Of a stretch of DNA of 35,321 bases, positions 9,684-16,272 are shown one piece after another (the first letter of the stretch is position 1; each line of letters starts with the position of its first letter). Both the position numbers and the translations under genes were made by a program. The stretch spans positions 1-35,321 of the forward strand of contig CADDZE010000039.1 in the NCBI GenBank assembly GCA_902812465.1, read 5' to 3'. Under the pieces are notes generated by a model, which saw only the letters and a program-made list of their open reading frames with translations, made no database searches and was not told the origin of the DNA. This DNA is from Acidobacteriota bacterium. Its GTDB lineage: Bacteria > Acidobacteriota > Terriglobia > UBA7540.

Positions 9684-10149
9684 GTGCTCAATCCCGGCGA
9701 CCAGGCGCCTGACTTCTCTCTGCCCAGCGATTCAGGTGAGGCGCTCAGCCTAAGGAACTTTCGTGGCAAGAAGCTGGTGCTCTATTTCTTCCCTAAAGCG
9801 CATACTCCCGGTTGAACCAGCGAGGCGAACCAGTTCCGTGACGCCAAAAAAGAACTGGAAAGGTTAGGCGCTCAGGTGGTGGGAGTCAGCGGCGATTCGG
9901 TGGAAGCTCTGCGGAAGTTTCGTGACAAGTACAAGCTGAACTTTCCGCTTCTGGGCGATACCCGGCATACCACGCTCGAGGCCTACGGCGTGTGGCAGGA
10001 AAGAACGATGTACGGTAAGAAGTCGATGGGAATCGTACGGACCACCTATCCTTATTGACCCCACGGGAAGGATAACGCACGTGTTCCCCCGAGTGAAGGT
10101 GGACGGGCACATCCGGGAAGTGCTGGCAGCCCTAAAGTCGCTGGATTAG
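9684..10149 (+). CDS. Bcp-type peroxiredoxin with UGA at the peroxidatic cysteine and a downstream +1 frame shift
   Basis: Thiol peroxidase of the BCP/PrxQ class, reducing H2O2 and organic peroxides. The GTG start at 9684 has GAGGAGG 8 bases upstream. The N-terminus reads PGDQAPDFSLPSDSG, then LVLYFFPKAHTPG, and the next codon (44) is TGA at 9813-9815. Relatives carry the catalytic Cys of TPGCT..E at this place. Coding homology continues at once (TSEANQFRDAKKELERLG, then FPLLGDTRHTTLEAYGVW). The usual resolving Cys five residues on is Asn here. At 10053-10059 the frame meets TAT TGA C, and the family sequence goes on in the +1 frame (DPTGRITHVFPRVKVDGH) to TAG at 10147-10149. The repaired length is about 154 residues, the family norm. 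Either a selenoprotein with a sequencing error or recoding at the second point, or a very recent pseudogene. Confidence 0.8.
9813..9858 (+). promoter_or_regulatory. Candidate bacterial SECIS: UGA plus downstream hairpin
   Basis: After the UGA at 9813-9815, CCAGTTC (9830-9836) pairs perfectly with GAACTGG (9852-9858). The apical loop of 15 bases begins CG, so a G is among its first two bases, and it starts 21 bases after the UGA, inside the spacing known for bacterial SECIS elements read by SelB. The loop is slightly longer than typical and is A-rich. The hairpin lies inside conserved coding sequence, so chance is not excluded. selA, selB, selC and selD are not in this window. Confidence 0.4.
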
Positions 10150-10200
10150 AGTGAGCGGAGTTGGCGAGGCGGCCCTATGCCGCCAGGAGGGACATCGAGA

Positions 10201-11124
10201 ATGCTGAATGGGTGGCGGCGCTCATGGCCCGCAACGCTTTGCCTGCTGGGTTGCCACTTTGGCATGCCCGGTGCAAGCCCTGAGGCGCGGGTTGATCGCC
10301 CCCCACTTGTTGGCATCGCCCACATTGCCCTGAAGACGGACGATTTGGCGAAGGCGGAGGCATTCTATGGCCACGTCTTGGGTTTCGGCATCGAACGCGG
10401 CTCCAATCCAGCGTGGCTGCGCGCCTGGGTGAACGAGCACCAGTACATCGAGGTTCAGCCTCGCCTCGGGAGCCCCACGGCAGACCGGCTGGATCATCTC
10501 GCCTTCGAAACCACTAGCCTTACCCGCTTGCGGGAATACTTGGCATCACGCGGCGTGAAAGCCGAACCCGTACCCACTTCCCCGGGTATCGAGCTGACGC
10601 CGGCTCTGGCTTTGCGAGACCCAGAAGGTCACTCGCTTCAGTTCGTGGAATACGACCCTGGCACGGCGCACGCGCATGCGCGCCTTTCCCAAACTCAGGT
10701 CTCCGACCGCATTATCCACGCCGGCGTCATGGTGAAGGACCGTACCCCAGCCGACCGCTTTTACGGAGACATCCTTGGTTTTCGCGTGACCTGGCAAGGC
10801 GGTATGACCGACGACCGTACCGACTGGGTGGACATGCGCGTCCCTGAGGGCCCTGACTGGCTGGAGTACATGCTCAACGTCCGTAGTCCTTCGCCGCGTC
10901 TACTAGGCGTGATGCACCACTTCGCGCTGGGCGTGCCGGACATTCGAGAAGCCTATCGCGTTGTGACCTTGCGCGGGTACCACGCGGAGACACCGCAAGT
11001 CGGGCGCGACGGGAAATGGCAGCTGAATCTCTACGATCCCAATGGCACCCGCGCCGAGCTGATGGAGCCTAGGCCCGTTCGCCCTCCCTGCTGCTCGCCG
11101 ATGCATGGCTTGGACGGCCAGTAA
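10201..11124 (+). CDS. Secreted/lipoprotein protein with two VOC (glyoxalase-fold) domains
   Basis: About 307 residues. I choose ATG at 10201 because AGGAGG (10185-10190) lies 10 bases before it. The N-terminus MLNGWRRSWPATLCLLGC looks like a lipoprotein signal with Cys18 as the lipidated residue (LLGC). Two vicinal-oxygen-chelate modules follow. The first has VGIAHIALKTDDLAKAEAFY, LDHLAFET and SLQFVEYD; the second has IIHAGVMVKD, WLEYMLN, MHHFALGV and RAELMEP. Each keeps the His and Glu pattern expected for metal ligands. VOC enzymes include glyoxalases, ring-cleaving dioxygenases and epimerases; the substrate here cannot be told. A VOC pair exported to the envelope is unusual. It is convergent with rsmI. 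Confidence 0.8.
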   Translation: MLNGWRRSWPATLCLLGCHFGMPGASPEARVDRPPLVGIAHIALKTDDLAKAEAFYGHVLGFGIERGSNPAWLRAWVNEHQYIEVQPRLGSPTADRLDHLAFETTSLTRLREYLASRGVKAEPVPTSPGIELTPALALRDPEGHSLQFVEYDPGTAHAHARLSQTQVSDRIIHAGVMVKDRTPADRFYGDILGFRVTWQGGMTDDRTDWVDMRVPEGPDWLEYMLNVRSPSPRLLGVMHHFALGVPDIREAYRVVTLRGYHAETPQVGRDGKWQLNLYDPNGTRAELMEPRPVRPPCCSPMHGLDGQ

Positions 11125-11168
11125 GAGATCGCTGGGAGCAGGTGCTCAGCATTCTGGACCCTTACGCC

Positions 11169-11216
11169 GGTTTCAGCTGCCGCTCCCGCACCTCCCGTGC
11201 GGCTGGGCTGAAAACC
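11169..11216. terminator. Compound hairpin between convergent genes
   Basis: An outer stem GGTTTCAGC (11169-11177) / GCTGAAAACC (11207-11216, one extra A) encloses an inner stem CCGCAC (11186-11191) / GTGCGG (11197-11202). It lies between the stops of the double-VOC gene and rsmI, where a two-way terminator is expected. On the minus strand the outer stem provides a short T-run before the inner hairpin rather than after it, so efficiency as an intrinsic terminator is uncertain. Confidence 0.45.
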
Positions 11217-11224
11217 AACCAGGT

Positions 11225-12121
11225 TCAGCTCTCACGCTTGCCCTTCTCCCTCTGCCACAGGCGGTACGCTTCACTTTTAGAGATGCCGCGGGCACGCGCG
11301 ACTGCTTTCAGCGCCGCGCGCTCATCCAGGGCGTTGCCGGCCATGAGAGTCTCGATTTCCTCAGAGATCGAGCGCCTCGTCACAGGGGTGCCCTGGCTCT
11401 CGGGCGCCGGGGGGCCGACCAGAAGGGTGATTTCGCCCTTCACGTTTTTCTGCAGCTGGCTTAGCACTTCCGAAGGCGTCCCGCGCAAAAACTCCTCGTA
11501 CGCTTTGGTCACTTCGCGCGCCACCACCACGGGCCGCGGTCCGAGAATCTCTTCCATTTGAGCCAGGGTCTCGCGAATCCGGTGTGGCGCCTCATAGAAT
11601 ACGTGGGTGAAAGCCTGGTTCTTGATCTCTTCCAGCACCTTCTGACGCGCAGCGGCCTTGGCGGGAAGAAATCCTGAGAAGAAGAATTTATTCACTGGCA
11701 AACCCGCGGCGGCAAGCGCCGCAACAAAGGCGGAGGCGCCCGGCACCGGGATCACGCGAATGCCGTGGCGGATGGCCAGTTTTATCAGTCGAAAACCGGG
11801 GTCGGAGATTACCGGCATTCCCGCGTCCGAAACCAGGGCAATATTGCTTCCCTCCTCCAGCTCGATGATCAGCTCGGGAGCCTTGGTCATCTCGTTGTGC
11901 TCGTGGTAGCTGGTGGTACGAGTACGGATGAGATAGTGGTTCAGCAGGGTTTGCGTTCGCCGCGTGTCCTCGCAGGCGATCACATCTACTTCCTTCAGAA
12001 TGCGAATGGCGCGCAGCGTCATGTCCTCGAGGTTACCGATAGGCGTGCCCACCACGTACAGTCCTCCGGCGACGCGGCGAGTGGGTGGCGCGGTTTGGTT
12101 CGATGCCGGTCGTGTGGCCAT
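11225..12121 (-). CDS. rsmI: 16S rRNA (cytidine-1402 2'-O)-methyltransferase
   Basis: SAM-dependent enzyme that methylates the ribose of C1402 in the ribosomal P site. It is 298 residues, the usual size (about 280-290) plus a short polar N-terminal extension. Tetrapyrrole-methylase fold blocks are GLYVVGTPIGNLEDMTLRA near residue 20, ACEDTRRTQTLL, LVSDAGMPVISDPG near 98, VPGASAFVAAL and FYEAPHRI near 172. The C-terminal helical region ends KSEAYRLWQREKGK, typical for RsmI. The start ATG at 12121 has only a weak GGAT upstream. It is monocistronic on the minus strand. Confidence 0.95.
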   Translation of the reverse strand: MATRPASNQTAPPTRRVAGGLYVVGTPIGNLEDMTLRAIRILKEVDVIACEDTRRTQTLLNHYLIRTRTTSYHEHNEMTKAPELIIELEEGSNIALVSDAGMPVISDPGFRLIKLAIRHGIRVIPVPGASAFVAALAAAGLPVNKFFFSGFLPAKAAARQKVLEEIKNQAFTHVFYEAPHRIRETLAQMEEILGPRPVVVAREVTKAYEEFLRGTPSEVLSQLQKNVKGEITLLVGPPAPESQGTPVTRRSISEEIETLMAGNALDERAALKAVARARGISKSEAYRLWQREKGKRES

Positions 12122-12906
12122 GGCCGGATCCAGACGATGCGAACTCGACTTTCCCGTTGTTCTGCTCGAACTATGCAGAGCGCTCTCCAGTTCTATAGGT
12201 AGCGCCTTGACAATCTACAGTTTAGTCGGTCGGCGTAGCATCGCTGATCCAAAGGGTACGGTTCTAATCTTCTATCAAGATAAGTTTGCGAAGGCAAGGG
12301 GCTCCGACGTCGGGATCGTGCGGGCGCACTGCGGCCCAATACATGCTAGGACAGCGCGGATGCCTCGGGCTCCCCGCGACCAGTGGATCTGCCAAAGCCC
12401 GTGCGAAGACACAGGATTGCTACATTTGACTTTGAGCCTCCGCTGAACCTGGTCTGCTGGGGAGGGGGCCAGCAAGCGAGCCGGCAAGACATCGAGCCAC
12501 CCCGTCGCGTCTGCCCGCCAGGCCTCCTTAATCGCCGTAAGCTGGGAACCCAACCGCGAAGTCCTTGTCGCCTGATCGTGCGGCAACTCTTGGTGTATCC
12601 AGCTCGTTTTCACGGGAGTCCAATAGAGGATGGTAGAAGAGAAACTCTGCTGAGCTTCTGGTGGGGGAATAAAGTGGGTCCTGAGACTCCGAAGGCGAGG
12701 AGGAGAATTTACATTTTCGACAGTATGTTTTGCTCTTCTGGGGGAGGCGGGATGGCCCAAAGTGTCGGCTATCTCATGATTTTTTAGTGGGATACGAGGC
12801 TCCTTCGGTTGGCACGACGCGTGCGGTGACGATGGCCAGCCCCGGCTAACGCCCCTGAAGCGCTAGACGGGCGAAATGGCACGCTAGAAGGGAAGGAGAA
12901 ACGTCC
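12122..12906. other. Long intergenic region (785 bases)
   Basis: Separates divergent rsmI and the first coiled-coil gene. A 161-residue minus-strand frame (12275-12760) and a 134-residue plus-strand frame (12383-12787) exist, but both are Arg/Pro/Ser-rich, lack ribosome sites and match nothing I know, so I leave them out. A T6 run at 12780-12785 has no clear hairpin before it. The only strong signal is the sigma-54-like site at 12810-12824. Confidence 0.45.
12810..12824 (+). promoter_or_regulatory. Putative sigma-54 (-24/-12) promoter
   Basis: TGGCACGACGCGTGC has the TGGCACG -24 element, correct GG-to-GC spacing and GTGC instead of TTGC at -12. Transcription would start near 12836, leaving a leader of about 70 bases before the ATG at 12907. 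Sigma-54 promoters need an enhancer-binding protein; no clear upstream binding repeat was identified. Confidence 0.5.
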
Positions 12907-13746
12907 ATGGCCATGGAACAAGTACCAGCGACCATGACGATGCCGGAGCGAAGGAGCTATACGTCGATATTCATTGCCATTTTCATATTGCTGACTCTTC
13001 TTGGCGCCGGGGAAATCGTCAGCCTGAGCCAGATCCGATCCATGAAGTCCGGGCAGGCCCAACTTCAGAAGCAGCTGAACGAACAACTGGCAAGTAAGAT
13101 CGCCGCGATTGAAAACTCCAGCGCACAGCAACTGAGCGCGCTCAAGGCCGAACTGGATCAGACCGCCGCCAGCATGGGGGCTACTGGCAAACAGTTGAGC
13201 AGCGCCCGTGCCATGGTGGCCCGTCTGGCCAGGCAGCAAAGGCAGGAAGCCGCCGAGCTGGCCAGGAAGGCCGACGAGGAGAAAGTCGGCGCTATCGCCC
13301 AGGACGTAAGCGCCACTAAGACCGACCTCGACACCACCAAGAAGAGTGTGGACGAGCTCTCGAAGGACCTCGGCATGGCCAAGAGCGAATTCGGCACATT
13401 GATCGCCCGCAACCACGATGACATTGAGGCACTGCGCAAGCTAGGCGAGCGGGATTATTTCGAGTTTACCCTCAGCAAAAACCAGAGGCAAACTATCGCC
13501 GGGGTGGGCGTGACGCTGAAGAAGACCAACGTCAAGCACAACCGCTTCGACCTGGTCCTCTTGGCTGACGACATGACGATCGAAAAGAAGGGGCGAACCG
13601 TCAACGAGCCTATATTCTTCTACACGGCTGGCTCGAAGAAGCCCTACGAGCTGGTAGTGAACAAAGTGAGTTCTAACAGCGCTACGGGCTATATCAGCAC
13701 GCCGAAGGGGGCCACGGAGATGGCCTCCCGCGGGAGCGCAAGCTAA
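12907..13746 (+). CDS. Membrane-anchored coiled-coil protein of unknown function (paralogue 1)
   Basis: 279 residues. A short cytoplasmic N-terminus is followed by one membrane segment (SIFIAIFILLTLLGAG, about residues 20-37) and then a conserved E-I-V-S-L-S-Q-I. A long Gln/Ala/Lys/Glu-rich coiled coil with heptad-like spacing covers about residues 45-170, and a compact C-terminal beta-rich domain about 175-275. The C-terminal domain has the blocks GTLIARNHDDIEALRKLGER, VGVTLKKTNVKHNRFDLVLL and EPIFFYTAGSKKPYELVVNK. I do not recognise the family. The membrane helix would place the coiled coil and beta domain in the periplasm. The ATG at 12907 has AAGGAG 8 bases upstream. It is followed after 242 bases by a clear paralogue, so the two arose by tandem duplication. 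Confidence 0.85.
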   Translation: MAMEQVPATMTMPERRSYTSIFIAIFILLTLLGAGEIVSLSQIRSMKSGQAQLQKQLNEQLASKIAAIENSSAQQLSALKAELDQTAASMGATGKQLSSARAMVARLARQQRQEAAELARKADEEKVGAIAQDVSATKTDLDTTKKSVDELSKDLGMAKSEFGTLIARNHDDIEALRKLGERDYFEFTLSKNQRQTIAGVGVTLKKTNVKHNRFDLVLLADDMTIEKKGRTVNEPIFFYTAGSKKPYELVVNKVSSNSATGYISTPKGATEMASRGSAS

Positions 13747-13988
13747 ACTAATCAGTCGTATCGAGGGGAGTGCCCTGGGGGGACGCGGTCAGGTACCCTC
13801 CAGGCGGATAGGTATACAAGCCAGCGCACGGCGGATGGTGCCGCGGCCGCGGTTTAGGCCATTGGCTGATCCTGGAAACCATGGCAGTCTTGCCGCACCC
13901 CCTTGGGGAGATCATCCCGCGCGTCGGCGGCAAACCAGTAAGCTACCTTCCGGGCACTCGGAGGTTCAACGAAAGGGGAGATAAGAAG
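13747..13988. other. Spacer between the coiled-coil paralogues
   Basis: 242 bases without a gene. A TATACA at 13813-13818 could be a -10 box but no -35 hexamer stands at the right distance. The sigma-54-like site seen before the first paralogue is not repeated here. Confidence 0.35.
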
Positions 13989-14888
13989 ATGGCCATCGAT
14001 GACGTTCCGCCTGTCAGAGGCTCCAGCGTAGTACCGGCCGAAGAGCCCCACCCTTACCGCGGTATTCTGATTGGCATTTGCATCGTACTGGCGCTGCTGG
14101 TGATCGGCGAAATTTACAGCCTCAGCCAGATCAGCTCGATGCGCGCATCTCTGGCAGCCGAAAATGCCGCCGCCCAGAAGCAGCTTTTCAGCCGGATCAA
14201 TGATCAGTTCTCAAGCCGCCTTGCGGCGCTCGAAAGTTCCAGCGCCCAGCAAATCTCCGCCTTGAAGGACGAGCTGGACGCGGCCGCCAAGCGCATGGGC
14301 TCGACGGGGAACGAGTTGCGGCGGGCGCGCGTCATGGTTTCCGAGCTACAGGCCGCACAGGAGCAAACTGCAGCCGAGTTGAAACAGGAGCTTGCCCAGA
14401 AGGCCGACGCGCAGCAGGTGGGCACGCTGAGCCAGGACCTCTCAGGCACTAAAACCGATCTTGCCAGCACGAAGAAGCAAGTGTCGACCCTTGCCTCGGA
14501 TTTGGGAATGGCCCGAAGTGAGCTGGGTACGCTGATTGCCCGCAATCACGATGACATTGAGACCCTGCGCAAGCTGGGTGAGCGCAACTACTACGAGTTC
14601 ACGCTAACTCGCAACCAGGAGCAGAAGGTGGCAGGCGTCGGGCTAGTCCTGAAGAAGACCAATGTTAAGCATAACCGCTTCAACCTCAACCTGCTGGTGA
14701 ACGACACGGTGATTCCCAAGGATGGCCGCACCATCGATGAGCCCATCTTCTTCACCACCAGTGGCTCGAAGGGTTTCTACGAGCTGGTGATCAACAAGGT
14801 GGAGCGCGACAAGGTTATCGGCTATCTCAGCACACCGAAATTCAACAGCGAGATGGCTAACGCTGCCAATTCTGAGGCGACGCGTTAG
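13989..14888 (+). CDS. Membrane-anchored coiled-coil protein of unknown function (paralogue 2)
   Basis: 299 residues from ATG 13989, chosen because AGGGGAG sits 8 bases upstream; an in-frame start at 13881 has no such site. The layout is the same as in the preceding gene: membrane segment (GILIGICIVLALLVIG, about residues 25-41), then E-I-Y-S-L-S-Q-I, a coiled coil to about residue 195, and the same C-terminal domain (GTLIARNHDDIETLRKLGER, LVLKKTNVKHNRFNLNLL, EPIFFTTSGSKGFYELVINK). The C-terminal domains of the pair are far more alike than the N-termini and coiled-coil surfaces, which suggests that the terminal domain carries the function. Its stop is only 15 bases from the convergent M42 stop. 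Function is unknown; an envelope scaffold or sensor is a guess. Confidence 0.85.
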   Translation: MAIDDVPPVRGSSVVPAEEPHPYRGILIGICIVLALLVIGEIYSLSQISSMRASLAAENAAAQKQLFSRINDQFSSRLAALESSSAQQISALKDELDAAAKRMGSTGNELRRARVMVSELQAAQEQTAAELKQELAQKADAQQVGTLSQDLSGTKTDLASTKKQVSTLASDLGMARSELGTLIARNHDDIETLRKLGERNYYEFTLTRNQEQKVAGVGLVLKKTNVKHNRFNLNLLVNDTVIPKDGRTIDEPIFFTTSGSKGFYELVINKVERDKVIGYLSTPKFNSEMANAANSEATR

Positions 14889-14903
14889 CTGCGCCCTTCT
14901 GAT

Positions 14904-16049
14904 CTAGAAGCGGGATATCTCGCTGACGGTTCTGGCATCGAGCCGCGTGAGGACGGCCACAAGAAGGTCGACGGCGTGGTCAAAGTCAGCGCGGTCGATG
15001 ATCCCCGTGTGCGAGTGGGTGTAACGCGTGGGAACGGTGAAGTTGATTGCTGGCCGGCCGCCCTCGAACTTTTGCATCACCGCGCCGTCTTCCCCATAGC
15101 CACTCACGACGTCCGTCTGCAGCGGGATCTTCTTTTCTGCGGCGACCTGGCGGAAAAAGTCGAGCAGCTTGAGATTGGGCAGCATCGACGCGTCAAAGGC
15201 GAACACGGCCGGGCCATCACCCAAGCGTTCCTCCGCCCGATCGGGTCCGGTGCCGGGAAAGTCGGCGGCAATCCCAACCTCCAAGGCAATGCCCAGGTCG
15301 GGCTTGACAAGATTGGTCGCCGTCACGGCGCCTCGCAGTCCCACCTCTTCCTGCACGGTGCCGGTAAGGTATAGAGTACCCGGGACCACAGCCCCGCTCT
15401 GCTTGAGACGTTCTAACGCTTTGATCGTCAAGACCAGGCCCACGCGATCGTCCCAGGCCTTGGCAGCGTAACGCCCGTTGGCCATCACTGTGAACGGGCT
15501 GGCAGGGGCCACTGGATCACCGATTTGGATACCGAGGGCTTCCGCTTCGGCACGCGAGCGCGCGCCGACGTCGAGGAAGATGTTACGCCGCTCCAGCATG
15601 GGCTTGAGTTCGTCGTTGGTGGTTACGTGCGCGTCTTGGGTGCCGCTCACGGCAGGCACGGGGCCCTTGCGAGTGTGGATGGTCCATCGCTGATTAAGCA
15701 GGTTGGCATCAAGCCACCCGCCCAGCGTCTGGAACTTGATGAAGCCGTCGGGAGTGATGGCGCGTACGATCAACCCCAGCTCGTCTAGATGCGCATCCAC
15801 CATAATCCTGGGGCAGGCGCTCGCCCCTCGCACCACGCCGATCACCGAACCCAGGCCGTCCGTCGAAACCTCGGCCCCCAGCCTCTTCAGTTCGCGAATG
15901 AAGATCTGACGCACCGGCTCCTCAAAGCCGGAGGGCCCGTCTGCGGTGGTGAGTTCCTTCATCAACTCGAGCGTGGGATCGCTCCCCTGGGCCCCTGCCG
16001 AGATGGTGCACAGCACCAGGCAGGAGACCGCGAATAAGAGACGCACCAT
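14904..16049 (-). CDS. Secreted M42-family metallo-aminopeptidase
   Basis: 381 residues with a signal peptide (MVRLLFAVSCLVLCTISAGA). The M42 fold is a dinuclear-metal aminopeptidase that removes N-terminal residues from peptides. Ligand and catalytic motifs: His87 in VDAHLDELG, Asp200 in AKAWDDRVG, Glu234-Glu235 in QEEVGLRGA, Glu257 in ALEVG (often Asp in relatives) and His345 in RYTHSHTG. M42 enzymes are mostly cytoplasmic, so the signal peptide points to a periplasmic or secreted variant used for peptide scavenging. The ATG at 16049 has GGAGG 5 bases upstream. It lies about 220 bases downstream of the S10 carboxypeptidase on the same strand; the two peptidases may form a protein-degrading set. 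Confidence 0.9.
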   Translation of the reverse strand: MVRLLFAVSCLVLCTISAGAQGSDPTLELMKELTTADGPSGFEEPVRQIFIRELKRLGAEVSTDGLGSVIGVVRGASACPRIMVDAHLDELGLIVRAITPDGFIKFQTLGGWLDANLLNQRWTIHTRKGPVPAVSGTQDAHVTTNDELKPMLERRNIFLDVGARSRAEAEALGIQIGDPVAPASPFTVMANGRYAAKAWDDRVGLVLTIKALERLKQSGAVVPGTLYLTGTVQEEVGLRGAVTATNLVKPDLGIALEVGIAADFPGTGPDRAEERLGDGPAVFAFDASMLPNLKLLDFFRQVAAEKKIPLQTDVVSGYGEDGAVMQKFEGGRPAINFTVPTRYTHSHTGIIDRADFDHAVDLLVAVLTRLDARTVSEISRF

Positions 16050-16272
16050 AAGGTCCTCCGCTGGTAATTACTACTACAATCGGGGCAGCGGGTTCAAACG
16101 TGCTGGAACGCGCCCCTGGCAGCATCGGCACTAGTGAGCTTTGGTTGGACAGCAACGGCAGTTCGCGCTGGTCCCCGCAGCCCAGGACAAGGTCGGGAGG
16201 CGCAGTGCCAGGTGCTGGTTAGGGAGCTTGTTCGGGCCTCCCCGCGCCGGAGCGCCGCCCCCGTGCTGTGCA

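Noticed and set aside
9684-10149. Global reassignment of UGA to an amino acid in this organism
   Set aside because: Several intact genes here (DUF218, VWA, dnaE, small VOC, activase) end at TGA exactly where their families end, so UGA is a normal stop.
12207-12235. TTGACA as a -35 box in the rsmI upstream region
   Set aside because: No acceptable -10 hexamer at 15-19 bases on the plus strand, and the reverse orientation does not fit either.
12275-12760. 161-residue minus-strand frame in the long intergenic region
   Set aside because: No ribosome site, Arg/Ser/Pro-rich composition and no recognisable domain.
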